Positions 22,070 to 34,740 of a DNA stretch of 64,000 nt are shown here, piece by piece (within the stretch, counting starts at the first letter, position 1; every line of letters begins with the position of its first letter). A program made the translations under genes and the position numbers. A model generated the notes under the pieces. The model was not told the origin of the DNA, did no database searches, and saw nothing but the letters and a program-made list of their open reading frames with translations. The stretch covers positions 1,218,001-1,282,000 of the forward strand of contig NC_087119.1 in NCBI RefSeq assembly GCF_963855985.1, given 5' to 3'. The stretch comes from Ostrinia nubilalis (taxonomy: Eukaryota > Arthropoda > Insecta > Lepidoptera > Crambidae).

Positions 22070-22534
22070 TGTTACGGTCAAAGTGATAAATGTGAAAATT
22101 ATGAATAATCGCCGGTTATTATGAATAATTACCACATGATTTGGTAAATGTGATTAATGTGAGGTCATTTATGTGTGTATAAAACTAAATAGGCGGCTTG
22201 GGGGGGGGGCCCAAGGGCCACCCTATTTTTCACTTTAAATCAAAACATTATGTCATAGGCATCATGGAAAAGTAATATTATGCAAAAAACATTCCAAACT
22301 CATTATGCCAAATTATATTAATATATGATATCAAAACGTTCAAAAGTTTGGCTGTACACGAGCACGTACACAAGATGTTGTTCTCTTTTATGAAATTTGT
22401 TAGTACTAAGGTTGAATTATTAAATAATCACTGTTACATGTGATTAATTTATTACTTTCACCGCGACTGTCGGGAATTATTCATAATAACCGGTTATTAT
22501 TAATAATTTTCAATTTATCACATTAACCGTAACA
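22070..22534. mobile_element. Uninterrupted copy of the TGTTACGGT element
   Basis: Inverted ends TGTTACGGT...ACCGTAACA, flanked by TACA at 22066-22069 and 22535-22538. The 465-bp body matches the element in the LINE (14264-15490) in reverse orientation but lacks the 747-bp nested insert, so it serves as the empty-site reference. A G-run followed by CCCAAGGGCC lies near 22200. Confidence 0.82.
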
Positions 22535-22673
22535 TACATATGTACCTAATATACTTTACCTACATTTATCCAGGACTCCGGATAGAAATGCGGATAATCC
22601 TAACAGAATTCAAATCCACCACCGAAACTGGTTTTGAAGAAAACTTGACTATAAGGCCTCAGCCTCGAGTTTA

Positions 22674-22961
22674 GCGGGCAGCGGGGCGGGAGCGGCGGCG
22701 GGGCGGGCAACGCAGACCCGTTCTCGAAACAAGCGGGCAGCTCGCGCGGCAGCGGCGAAGTGTTGTGTTCGGGGTTGTGTTGTTGAGATATTTGTTTTTA
22801 TTCGCAAACGAAATGTCTGAACAACGGCGACATTTTTATTTCTATTCAAATTTATTCCTAACGCTCGATTTATTGTGGGCAAAAGAAGGAGTGCGCTGCC
22901 CGCTCGGTGCCCGCTCCCGCGCCGCTGTCCGCTCGTTGCCCGCTCCCGCGCCGCTGCCCGC
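22674..22961. repeat. GC-rich segment with inverted GCGGGCAGCGG repeats
   Basis: The left end starts GCGGGCAGCGG and carries GCGGGAGCGGCGGC; the right end has the complement (CCGCTCCCGCGCCGCTGCCCGC) in several copies. The centre is AT-richer. No clear target duplication. Open frames on both strands are by-products of GC content. Probably a small non-autonomous element. Confidence 0.5.
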
Positions 22962-23594
22962 ATCGTCTTAAATAAATCGTTACACGTACCTACTACAAAC
23001 CGTCTCTATTCAGTACCTGCACTAGATTCCTAATGTACAAGGAGATTAAGCAGGGCGGGCGGCCAAGCTGAAGCCTCAGGCCTGGCGACAACCGCCAAGC
23101 GGTGCTGCGGACCTGAAACCCAATCCTATTACCAAAATAGAACCTGGATCCCTCGAAATTGCTGGAAGGAAACCTGCAGTTTCCACGGTATTTTCAAATA
23201 TCATTTTCGGATGGACTCGTAATCAGTGATTGGCCCAGATCTGGCCCGATGATGTTCGCGGTCGCTCGGACGGGCCTAATGAGGTGTCCACTACCGATCC
23301 CGGTGTATTGGGAAACCGATAACCATATTACCCGATAGGCCAAAGACCAATCGGGCATACGCCCCGGTTTCGCTCGTTCGCGGTCACTCGAAATTAGTGA
23401 AACTATTGGGGCTGCCACACTTACATACACCAAACATTGAACGAACTTCGAAAATGAACTTCATTTTAAAAATGTCAATGTTTGAATTGTGGTAAGTCGT
23501 CAGCTGCAGACTGACTGCATGGTTGGAAGCGCAAAGGAAGACTTGCGTCTTCGAAGGTTCAAAAACGAGGAGCGATGGACAAAATAGGGTATTA
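22962..23594. other. Non-coding stretch between two repeats
   Basis: No gene or clear repeat boundary seen. It includes moderately GC-rich sequence with GATCTGGCCCGATGATG words. Confidence 0.35.
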
Positions 23595-23974
23595 CACCAT
23601 ACTAGAGGTGGGCGCCACGCCGGCGCGCCGCCGCCGCCGACCGAATTTTTTCACGCCGCCGCCGCCGACGACCAGCTGTCGGCGCGCCGATACTGATACT
23701 GTACCAACTATTTGCAATTTATTCCTCTCCTATACTGTACTAATTTGTGTTTCGAACGCAGAAAAACTATTTTTTTATTGAGTTGAGCGGCTATTCTAGT
23801 TCAATAAAGTCCTAGTATCACTACGACCGGTACCGATCTATTGTGATCGCCGCTATTTTCCTTACAGTTCGTCTCCGAGTCCTGCATCCATTAGGAATTG
23901 CAGTATCTTTTGGGGGGCGATATGTTATACGTCTTGTGGGCTTAGGATGTGTTTGCCCAGGTGTAAGCTCCGCT

Positions 23975-24450
23975 TGCGCATCAAAGGTCCGCAGTCGTGA
24001 GAATGTGTGGTGGCGTTTCATCTGCCTCTTGGCACATCCTGCGCGTTCTTGATTCGGACAGTCCCATAGTGGACAAGTGCTTGTTTAAGCTGCAGTGTCC
24101 AGTGAGGGCTCGAACTAAGATGCGCATTTTGATCCTACTCAGTCCTATGATCTGCTTAGAGCATTTTCGGTCATAGGCTTTTATGAGAGCTTTGGAATGA
24201 GTTAATCCTGGCGTGTCTGACCATGCCTTAAAGGATTTGTTTAAATAGATGTTCTCCAGGGTCATTCAAGCGAGACTTTTGGGAATGCCACAAAAGGGTT
24301 CTGGACCATATTGTGTTCCCTCCGCTCGTCGCTTAGTTCGTCGGCATTTTCATTGCCACGATTCCCGCTTGACCTGGAACCCATTTCAGCGTTACTCTGT
24401 TACGTTCTCCTAGGGTTTTCAGTCGACTCATGCAGTTTTCTACTAACTTT
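23975..24450 (-). pseudogene. Decayed LINE RNase H and C-terminal tail
   Basis: On the minus strand VTLKWVPGQAG (about 24430-24365), an RNase H motif, is followed after a disrupted stretch by a segment containing IKMRILVRALTGHCSLNKHL and then HIL, the usual C-terminal region of LINE ORF2 proteins. Frames shift between these blocks and the expected GNE.AD residues are lost. Confidence 0.6.
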
Positions 24451-25424
24451 GAGGTGATTAAGAGGCCTGACTGTCTGAGTTAATGTAAATTATGTGGTTG
24501 GCATAATTTTTTCGCAAATTAATGCCGTTGATATACTAGTAAATTGATTGAATAACTCAATACTAACTATATTAACAGTTAATCAAGTACATTATTCAAG
24601 TTGCTGCTTGGTCTAGTAAATAATTGAACGCGAGAGGCGTCGGTCCCTCTTGCTGTCAAGAAAAAAATCCCCGCCTTCGTCTGGCAGACAACCCACACTA
24701 TTGGACTACACTTTAAGCGAATCACACACACAGAGTGCAAATGGGAACCACAACCTCTGGAAGGCAACAAAGTACCTCCCTAAAAGTGTTCTCCGTTTAT
24801 TAGGTCCGATTACATGAGTGCGAACTCACAAGAAAAATCTCAGACCTTTGCTACATGACAAGCCGGTTTATTTAAACCCATTGACACGGATAATCCAAAA
24901 AATCCACAATTCAATAAAAAAAATAAGATCACGCATTGAACTTGATCCGAGACTTGCAGCTATGATGCCTGCCTTTGATTCGTCCGACCGATTTCGTTCA
25001 TAGTAACCACTTCGACTTAGCTGTCTTAGCGGCGCTGGTGCACCCGAAGATGACTTACCTAGCCGATATTCGCGGCAAACTCCTCGCACATTGAGAGTTT
25101 TACATCATCGCGTTTTGCGTCGAGTTCAGTTCTGCGCTGCTCCTTGAATTCGCGGACTCGCCTCTACACAACACAATCTCCCGCCATTCTAGGTGCTGTG
25201 CTGCCAAACCTTCCCATTGTGATTTGAGAGGGCCCTTTTTGCATCTTTTCGTATGCTGCTTCTGGACATCTTTGTACTTGACTATCTGAGGAGTTGACCG
25301 CCATGTTTCCGCTTACCCTCCTCAAGTTCAAAGTAGAAGATTGATTCCTACTACGCTAATTGAGGACGAAAGATGCAGGAGGACAAAGTGACTGACGTAG
25401 CCCACAGAACGTCTTTGGCGCAGG

Positions 25425-25475
25425 ACGTCTTTCGGCTGAAACGAAAGAACTAACGCTAAGAGAGATGGCTAAACT
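25425..25475 (+). repeat. RTE-type LINE 3' tail
   Basis: GGACGTCTTTCGGCTGAAAC followed by GAAAGAAC matches the 3' tail seen in fuller copies at 31150-31199 and 44300-44342. Confidence 0.5.
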
Positions 25476-25490
25476 AAAGAAATAGCAAAA

Positions 25491-26560
25491 ATGAACCCTC
25501 GTAAAGCACTTGCATTTGATCTGATCACCATGAAGTCCATGGTATTGACAATGATCACACTGAGTGAGAACCTCGCAAGTCTCTTAACTTTGGAAATGAT
25601 CCATAAGACTGGCAAGTCGCCTAACGAATTCTCTTATCGCTCAATAAATCTGACATTTGTATTGTTAAAATTATGGAAAAGGATCATTCTTGCTCGTTTA
25701 TTCCCTTACCTAAGTATGACCCATGTAATATACGACCATAAATTTTGGCAGAAACCATACCAACCATAATCATTACAATGTTTGGAAAAGAAAGAATCCT
25801 GTACGTCTGCTTTCGCTGCGGCTTCAGCTGGGTTTATCATAAAGGACTACTCTATGAAATTAAAAAGTACCTTCTAGCACACTTCTACTACCTGCCGATG
25901 GATTCTTATCTCAGTGACAGACAGTTTAAAATCAAACTCGGTGACAAAATCTTCTCTTTTTAGCTGCAGAGCTGGAGTACCCCAGGACTCTGTACTTGGT
26001 CCGATACTCTATAACATCTACTAGTAAAGTAGCCCAGACACCAGAAAGCTGCGGCCTTCATCAAATGTAACTGTGATCTTAAAGTAACTAGACTGTTGCA
26101 AAGTCAGTCTATTGGCTGACCAAGTGGTGCATGTAATTAAGCCTCGAAGTCTCACCATATTATCATTTAAGACGTGAAACGTATGCTCAAGCCTCGACCC
26201 ATTGCTGCAATCAACCTACATTAACATCCTGGACCGTAGGATAACATAGAAAGACCATAAATATAAATAAAACAGAACTGAATATAATATTCCACCAACA
26301 GTCAGCTAATCTAACATTAACTATGTGCCTCCAAAGAGCTCAAAAACACATGTTAAGGGTACTTTTATCGGCACATTGGTACGCTCGCCTTTAGGAAATA
26401 CACGAGAACCTGATCTCAGCCAAACCCGCTATCCAAATATCAAAGTATCTATGAACAAGAGAGCTAATTTACTAGGATAAACCACTGCTCTAGTGGCTCA
26501 AACCCCAACCAACTGCAAATCACCTGATTAGTCTTGACGACAGATACTAAAAAATCAGAT
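25491..26560 (+). pseudogene. Decayed Jockey-like reverse transcriptase
   Basis: Across several frames one can read RT blocks in order: GFDLIT-like near 25515, GKSPNEFSYRSINL (25610-25650), LARLFPYLS, an Asp/His block near 25735, then GVPQDSVLGPILYNIY (about 25970-26015) and a thumb-like LQRAQKHMLRVLL near 26330. Several stops and frameshifts make it inactive. It lies opposite in orientation to the RNase H remnant at 23975-24450, so the two are separate insertions or rearranged. Confidence 0.65.
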
Positions 26561-26687
26561 TAAAAAAAAATACCCAATGAACAAAGGTCAAACAAGGTCA
26601 CGCCGCCGACGCCGCCGCCGCCGAGGTCAAAAAGTCGGCGCGCCGCCGCCGGCCAATTGTATATCGGCGCCCACCTCTACACCATAC

Positions 26688-27431
26688 TAAAGGAAATAGA
26701 CGTTTATTTGGCACATAGACTAAAAGGTATGATTCATGACTAAAACATTTGGGCTCCATTGATTTGAAAGTTAGGAACAAACGAAAAAAAGGTCCACCCT
26801 AGCGGTCCTTTTCTTAGTAGATCATAGAATGATCTGAGGTACCTACCTACCTATGGCAATCCAAATGGAATAAGAAGTAATGGCTTCGACATTCACTCAA
26901 TTCAAAATAATGACCCAATATAAAAATAACAAAATAAGGTCAGGCTTGGGTCAGGCTCAGGAGCGCATTAATTCCTGTTTTATTCGACAATACTGAAATT
27001 AATTAATTGCTGATAAGTAGGCACTCTAACCAACTTAACGCAATCATCGCCTCTGATTTCATTTAATAAACTTTTCCACGTAAACGTTTACCAGAAAATT
27101 TATTGGAACCAATTCATCTGTGCTATTATGCTCCATTTCCATGCTTAATTATATTGATAAAGATATTTTTGAATAGGTAAAATTACTATAGACAGTTATA
27201 AAATTGTTTTTCTATTAACGTAGATATTTCGTTATTAATTGGGACGGTTAAAATGAAGGCTTGATAGACCACTGCAAAATTGAGTTCGACGAAATGGCCG
27301 TACCTCTCCATACCTATAAGAAATGGACAATGCTCGTCACGACCGAAACAGGTGTGTCTCTTACGTACTCGTAGTTAACGATTTACTTTTTTATCAATAT
27401 CAGAGATCGCAACAAAACCTATGCAATCTTA
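26688..27431. other. Non-coding stretch
   Basis: AT-rich, with no gene or clear repeat. Confidence 0.35.
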
Positions 27432-27613
27432 AGAGTAGGTGCACCGCACACCGTTGATTTTTAATTGGCCGATAGTTTAGGCGGGCAGTTGATCAGTATG
27501 GGCATGTATGGAAGTGCGCACACTACGCCGATTCGATTTGGCCGATTCTTCATACAGTTTAAAATCGGGCACAACTATCGGCCAACTGAAAATCGACGGT
27601 GTGCGTCTACTCT
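27432..27613. mobile_element. Short TIR element
   Basis: Left AGAGTAGGTGCACCGCACACCG and right end CGGTGTGCGTCTACTCT are imperfect inverted copies, followed inside by GGCCGATAGTT on both arms. About 182 bp, non-coding. Target duplication unclear. Confidence 0.6.
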
Positions 27614-27654
27614 AAATCGGAACGATAAATCTAGTACTTACTAATGTTGGGTTT

Positions 27655-27740
27655 TTATCGGCTTGACCGCTGTAGATCTTGGCTAGACAGGCATTGCAGC
27701 GGTGGGAACGATAGGTGGGAATAGTCCCGTAGATGTCACC
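27655..27740 (+). repeat. Partial copy of a dispersed repeat
   Basis: Contains GCAGCGGTGGGAACGATAGG and GTGGGAATAGTCCCGT; shared with 29432-29592 (inverted) and 49316-49487. Confidence 0.6.
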
Positions 27741-28359
27741 ATAATGACTTACTTATAAAATTAGTAGATGCCGAGCTTCTTTTTTAAGTGCGAGGAGTAA
27801 ATCGGGCTATTTTAAAAGTCGCTATCGTTGTCTATGATCATTAAAACTTTCCAGGTTTGGCCCTAAGATCTTTTTTATTTCATTAATTTGGTATGTCATT
27901 GGTTTGGCCTTTATTTTTGGGACACATTTTACCCGTTGGACCTTCTGAACGCAATTAGGTATTCGTCTAGGTCGTGAAAAAGTGATAGTTTCTTCATTTC
28001 TAGAAATCGAACTTAGAACCCATTAAGTTCAAGTAAACTCACCGCGCCTTGTAACTAGGAACTGAAAGGACAGCTCTAATCAATACTTACTTAAATTGTT
28101 TACTATGCAGTTAGAGCGTAACCACGAAATAAATTGAATTCCAAAACGAACTATTAAGTTTAATAAATGTGCATTGCTGTACTTAATTGTTTGCAGGAGT
28201 TATTAACAGTTTAATTATAAAGATAATAAAGAGGGACATTGAGATTTAGCTTTAAGTAAATTTGCTCCAGTAGGTAAGTGTATTTTGTTAAGTGCCTTTT
28301 TTCCAAGCCGTAAAGACTGCCTTATATTAAGTATTCTTAAGTAAGTTTTCTTTTTGTGT

Positions 28360-28440
28360 GTCATAATACGGAATTGAACCCGCGAACCGGGCCTAGCGAA
28401 TCCTTATTCCAACTGATAGGCTACCAGGTCATGACGACAT
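28360..28440 (-). repeat. tRNA-like sequence, probably a SINE head
   Basis: The minus strand reads TGGTAGCCTATCAGTTGG (A-box-like) and GGGTTCAATTCC (B-box-like) about 35 bp apart. The stems do not pair as a normal tRNA. Confidence 0.4.
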
Positions 28441-28737
28441 TTTCATCAAAATTATTTAAGTTATTCCGAGAAATTAATCAGTTCGTCATAAAATAATGTT
28501 TACATTATCCCACAAAGGAATTATTAATTGAATTAACATCGAAATATTGCGTTTAAAGCTTCCATGTAAATGTGCCGATCGCTGTCGAGCGCTGCCCATT
28601 TTGTAAAATCGGCTTTTTCTTTCAACCAGTAAAATCTTTTTTGCGTTGTATCAATACAGATAGTAAAGCACAGCCGACAGAATACATTATTAATTATGTT
28701 CCAGAACGCCTATGTCAATTAGAAATAGGAAAGCGAA

Positions 28738-28856
28738 GGCTGGGTTGTACCATCTTACTTTAACTTAGACAAACGTCAAAAATCTGTCAAACTCCATACA
28801 AAATGCACCGGTTATCGTCATAGTCATAGTAACATTTTGGTGGTGCAACTCAGTCT
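28738..28856. mobile_element. MITE with GGCTGGGTTG ends, copy 1
   Basis: Ends GGCTGGGTTGTACCATCTTA and TGGTGCAACTCAGTCT are inverted copies. The middle contains CTCCATACAAA and CACCGGTTATCGTCA. Same family as 52053-52176 and 63825-63926; a fragment without ends lies at 29607-29660. Confidence 0.7.
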
Positions 28857-29431
28857 AAGATTTTCCATCCATTTTAACGAACTCGAAACTCACTAGGTAC
28901 GAGTATGACACTATGATAGGTGTCAATAATAAAGACACACATGTTAGAATTTGGGGGGTAATAATAAGTCTCCGGAACAAATGCACATTTTTACTCTTCT
29001 CTACATTGGTGGTTGATCCCAAGGACTTTCAAGTCTTAAGACAACAGTCAGTCAGTGGGCCTATTATGTACTAATTTGGACTTTGTTTGATTTGGTCTTA
29101 CTCGTAGGTAAAAAACGTCGTTGGTGTAACAAAAAGGGTAAAGTAAATAAACGATTTAAAGTGCCATGATCAATATAATCGCGATCGTTACGTTAATGAC
29201 ATACACACACAAAGCGCATGGTCGGTTAACGATGGTATTGTGGTCGACCGGTTTTAGGTATTTATCGCGCAGGTACTTGTAGCACATTACAGGTAAATTC
29301 TGATTGCACGTCATTATCAACTTTCCTGTACCTAACTGCCGCACACTCGGCCACATAGTCGCCACGATCAGTTGTAACTCACTCAAAGTGTTCACTATTT
29401 TTATACAGGTCAAAAATATTTTTTTAAACGG
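28857..29431. other. Non-coding stretch upstream of the transporter exons
   Basis: No gene seen. A short non-coding first exon of the transporter could lie here or further upstream but cannot be recognised. Confidence 0.3.
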
Positions 29432-29592
29432 GACTATTCCCAGCTCTCTTTCCCACCGCTGCAACTCCTGTGTAGCCAGGATCTAGAGCTTGACCGCCAA
29501 TAAAAACCCAACCAGTGGAGGTCAAGTTTGTCCCGGGGGAAAATTAAACTGTCATTGGACCCGCAACGAAATTAATCAGAAGAACCTATGAG
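29432..29592 (-). repeat. Dispersed repeat, inverted copy
   Basis: Reverse complement of the segment at 49316-49487, sharing TGTGTAGCCAGGATC, CAAGTTTGTCCCGGGGGAAA and GGACCCGCAACGAAATTAAT. Confidence 0.7.
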
Positions 29593-29961
29593 GTACAAAG
29601 GCGGTCAAATATCTGTCAAACTCCATACAAAAAACACCGGTTATCGTCAAGTTCCGATATAGTTCCTTAGATATTCCAATAATTTAAAAAATATAGAGCT
29701 GCTGATGCCACTTGTCCTAATGTTACTACAAAGAATATTAAAAAGATATCTCCAACTCCTTAGTACATTTTCATTTTTTATTCACATGTTCCTCCATCAC
29801 AGTAAAAAAATCTACAAAGGATTCTTAAACTCGTTTTGCATCCTGCAACTTGTCGATCGATATCGGTGAACTTTTTTAGCTTTAGCTCTACATTTTCTGA
29901 AGTTAAATATTTATGTAGGTACCTACAACGTACGAGTACTAAAGACCATGTTTCTTTTCAG

Positions 29962-30078
29962 CAATGGCTCGGACAGCTTCGGAGTATTCCAGTCAAAGGA
30001 GAACATCCTGCCGAAGACGGAGATGGAGGTTGAGGCCGGGAAGGCTTCGCCCGAGTACAAGGTCACCCATCCGACCTC
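29962..30078 (+). CDS. Transporter exon 1 in window (cytosolic N-terminus)
   Basis: Acceptor TTCTTTTCAG, donor GTAAGT. Encodes 38 residues starting NGSDSFGVFQSKENILPK and ending HPTS (last codon split). Hydrophilic, Glu/Lys-rich N-terminal tail. The first base completes a codon begun in an unseen upstream exon. Confidence 0.82.
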
Positions 30079-33000
30079 GTAAGTACACGATGTCGTTACC
30101 CATAGGTCGTACTGATGGGTCGTACGTACTTGATAGATTAATAAGAAGTTGTTGGTAACTTCCACGCTGAAGACGAAGGAACCTGCTCCACTTCGTAATT
30201 ACAGCTTCGTTCGTTTCAGCCGAATGACGTCCACTGCTGGACAAAGGCCTCCCCAAGGATTTCCACAAAGACCGGTCCTGCGTCGCCCGCATCCAGGCAC
30301 CTCCCGCAACCTACAGCTCATTTGGGAATAGAAAGATATTAATTGTACAGTTCTTGGAGCTAAAGAGCCAAAATAAATGGCTCCCTGGTAAATCCGCCAC
30401 TGACGCGATGGGTCAATTTCATAATAGCATATAGAATGGCGCGTGATCGTGTTCTTACGGCAAAGTTCGGTTTAGCTCACTTGAAGAAGATCTTTATTAC
30501 CATACTTTACATAGATCGACTACTTACCTATTTATGACTATTTTTAGGATGCCATCCGCCAGTGATGTGCTAACTATATGCATGCAGTTAATGCTAGCTA
30601 CTGAGGAATACTTCGTAGACTTATCATATTACTGATGACGTATCTTGTCTCCAGGTACCTCGACACCATGCTGCACATCTTCCGCGGCAACATCGGCAGC
30701 GGGCTGCTGGCCATGGGAGACGCCTTCCGCAACGGAGGCATCATCTTTGCTACCATCACGACTGCGTTGCTGGGCGTCATCTGCGTCCACGCTCAGCACC
30801 TGCTGGTAAGCACTTCAGGAGCAACCATATTGTAGGTATAACCACAAAGGTCACCCAAAGAGCGATGGAGCGTGCTATGCTCGGAGTTTCCCTGCGTGAT
30901 CGAATCAGAAGTGAAGAGTTCCGCAGGCGAACCAAAGTGACTGGCATAGCCCGCAGAATTGCTAAAATCAAATGACAGTGGGCGGGGCACATAGCTCGTA
31001 GAGCTGATGGCCGCTGGGGCAGAAAATTTCTCGAGTGGCGACCACGACCCTGAAAACGTAGTGTGGACAGGTCTACCACTAGGCGGACCGACGATCTGGT
31101 GAAGGTCGCGGAAGGTGGCGCAGGACCGGTCTTTGTAGAACACCTTGGGGGAGGCCTTTGTCCAGCAGTGGATGTCTTTCGGCTGAAACGAACGAACCAC
31201 AAAGAAGAACGCCTTGGCCGAATCACCTGACGCAAAGTGGCGATCAGGCCGAATATGGAAGCGACGTTTACCCAGAAATTTACAATCACAATGGAACTAG
31301 TTATAAATACCAACACAACGATGTTAGTAAGATTGTTCTTGTCGTGAACCCAGATAAGGTGGTGGTACGTCGCACCTATCAAAGCGGACTTGGTAGCTAG
31401 TTGAACTGTGGTAGAAACCCTAAGCCACCACACCACAAAAAAAATCAAGCAGAATTAAATTCTCCCAATGGGAATTTAACTTTGGGTTAGTCATAGAATA
31501 AGGTCCCATTGTTATTTACTCGTCATGAAAATGAGCTATATTTCGTTAGATTATTTCACAAGACAAATAAATAGTGATTGTCAATGTTGAAACAAAAACT
31601 TATAAACTTATTGAAACGGAGACTGAACAGGATCTAACTAACCTATTGAGTTTTTCACTCGTTTATTCCAAGAAGCAAAAAGCTAATGCTTTGTGTCAAT
31701 GTTTTGTGACAAATTCCAAGTTTTTCAAGTGAAGTTAAATATAAGGTAAACGGCTACTAGTTCGTGATAGTACGTAAGTTCGTAAGTTTTTTTTCTAGCT
31801 CAAATAATAAGCAAATGGGATATTATTTATAAAAATTCTTCATCACTACAAAAACTCTATACTTTAAGCTATCTAAAAAACCAAGTACCAACATTGTGGC
31901 GCCAAAAATGAGAGCAATACGAAGCTTCAAACTCTCAGAGAGCCAAAATCAGCCGTGCGGCGTGAAAAGGTTGCTCTCACCGTAAGGTTAGCACTCCAAT
32001 TTCTTAAGCTTATAGAAAGGCGAAGGAACGGCCATTTGAATAAAACTTATAATGGTGGTTTCATCTGTTCCTTGACAATTGATTTGACTTAGAAAAAAGT
32101 TATAAGAAAACGTAGAATTCCTTTAAAATTGCGATTAATTGACTCACGAAATAGCGTACATATTTTTTCTCGGGTGTCCCCTATTTCGTGACACTACCGA
32201 ATCAAGGATATTATGGATAACATTTTGATGCTTGGTTTTTAAATAATTATTTATGATAATTTAAATGTAAGTTATGAAACAAATAATACAATTATTTATG
32301 TTTCTCATGACCTAAATTCGGTATATGTTTCGTTCACTAGAATCTACATGACACGAGTTTGAAGTTCACATAAATGACCAATTTTAAGAGAAATTAGCAT
32401 AAGTACTACCAACGTAATTTTGGTTTTATCTCAATATGTTTTATTTATATTTGTTTATTTGTATTGCATATGAGATAGATAATAGTTAATTGACACAATT
32501 TGACAATAATCCATGAATTTTACTTGGGAAATTTGGAATAATCAGTATCACGAAACAAGAAACCGTATTATTGTTACTTTTTTCCAAGTTCGTGATATAT
32601 CAATGTATAGTGTTAGGTACTTTTATGACACATGCCATCAAAGACATCGACATATATTTTAGTTTTTAATACTTACCTACTTAAGAAATTAATTAATTAC
32701 TTACTTTTTATTATGAGTCATTGGCGTATCTGGGGTTATTTTCAGGGGGGGGGGGCTACCCTCACTTGAAGCAGCTCCAGGGGTGGGATTAGGGGGAAGG
32801 GAGTGTTAGGCCCCCCCCCCCATTTCTAATGACTTGTATAACTATTTTTATACACTTATCGTCAGAAATAACAAATCAAAATTTTATGGGGGGGGGGGGG
32901 GGGGGGGGGGAAGGTGGTAAGTCACCCCACATTTCTAATATTTTCACATATTGTTAGAGTTAACAAATCCAAATTTTATACGTAGGTACGTACCTACCTA

Positions 33001-34687
33001 GCTAGACTCACATTATTTCTCATAAATATTTCAGGTACGTAATATCGTCAATTTCACACAATTCATTTATTCTAAATATACATTATCGTTTTTAAATTTA
33101 TTAAACCCTTAATCATTATTAAAATATCCTAACTCGATGCATAAAACCGTATCCCGAAATAGGGGACATGAGTTCACGAACTTAGAAACCGAGCAAAATT
33201 TTATCACGAAACAGGATCCAAACAAGAGGTCCGCAGAATAATTAATATTAAAAAAAGTTCAAACTATATAACTATAATTTATGTATTAAGTTACTGTCAA
33301 AAGACCAAAGTTTAGCATACAAAAGCTTTCATACTGATATCATGTTTGGTTATTTTTAAATAAAATGTTAAAGTCGTAAGAGCCTTAATATACCGAAGTA
33401 GGGGGCACTTACCTTAGTTTGTGTTAGAATCTTGCCAAAAGATTATTGTGAAGAATACTGAATAAAAACAGTCAATAAGTTTGTGCGCAGTGCAATGTTT
33501 GCAAGGTGTTTTATTAAGACTTAGGTATTTCTTGTCACGAAGAAGGAAAAATAATCTTCTTTTACTTCTTCATTGTTGTGAATTCAATCAAATGAAAACG
33601 GGTTCAACAATCCTGTTTCCTTAAGTGTGGTGTTTACGTTATAGGTACATATCTGGGGGCACGGCAGTGCCCCCGCCAAGTCGAGCGCGAAGCAAACACT
33701 GCCGTACCATCCTTTACTGGAACCATTTCGCCGCATTTTCAGGCCCCTATTTGAGAACCTCTGGATAAGACCAGAACGCAGAAATTTTCGTCATCTAGTA
33801 AGCTATAATCACATACTTTAAATCCAAAATTTCAAGTCTGTAGGTCATTCAGTTCCGAAATTAAGCGAAAGCAAAGTTTCGCATTTACGACACTCACTCA
33901 CTCACTCACTGATGATCATCAAAATAGAACTAGTACTTCCCATAAACTCAGAGAGCTGAAATTTGGTACAGAGTTAGGGTTTAATGGCCACATAAAGGGA
34001 AAACTATAAAAACTAGGAAAATCGAAGATCTGGAGTAACCACATTCATAATCAATACTACTCCGGCACCGTGGTGTTCGCCTGTATCGCTCACCGCTAGA
34101 TGGCGCTAGCACTAGCAAGCGGTGTCCAGATTTTTTTCCTTTCTAGAGAAAGTCGTCGATTAAGTTGAATGTTGTGTAATTTGCATTTCGTTGATTTCGT
34201 TTATTATATTGTAAGGTTCGCTTAGGTTATGTTATTAAAACAATTCTGATTCGTTGTCCATTTAAAAAGGTCGTTGAGTTTATTTGTGTTAAAATATCGT
34301 AAAAAAATGTCGATAAAACGACGACGTTAAATAATTTTGCCACGTTCTACAAAAAGAAGTGAAATCCGACCAAAAACATTCTGTAAAAAACTAGCCAAGT
34401 CTCGATGGAGCTGCTTGTTTATCTCTAAAAAGTAATGAAATCTAGGCAAAGTCGTGCCAAGTCTATGGTTCCTTACTGCGATTTCTTTATTATTATAGTT
34501 AATGTTGTGTGACTTGGCCGATGAACAATCTTTATTAAGATAATCATCCCAACTAACTAACTAGAGACCTTTGGCTTAATTTTTTTAATTGTGTATAATA
34601 CTGTATCTCATGTTGATAGCCCAATAAAATAAATAAATAAATAAATAAATAAACTATCCCAACTAATATTATAAATGCGAAAGTAAC

Positions 34688-34740
<53 letters not shown>

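Larger units (their letters stand above)
23603..26679. mobile_element. hAT-type element with LINE debris inside
   Basis: Ends TAGAGGTGGGCGCC and GGCGCCCACCTCTA, flanked by the 8-bp duplication CACCATAC (23595-23602 and 26680-26687). Just inside each end is GCC/GGC trinucleotide-rich DNA with GGCGCGCC words. The 3077-bp interior contains decayed LINE pieces on both strands and no recognisable hAT transposase. Either a short element was enlarged by LINE insertions or it carries them as cargo. Confidence 0.78.

Noticed and set aside
22649..22971. Alanine/arginine/proline-rich open frames on both strands
   Set aside because: They result from GC-rich inverted repeats (GCGGGCAGCGG), not from coding constraint.
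30777..31448. 223-codon minus-strand open frame
   Set aside because: It is antisense to an RTE-type LINE fragment and a SINE-like repeat; the encoded sequence has no independent domain.
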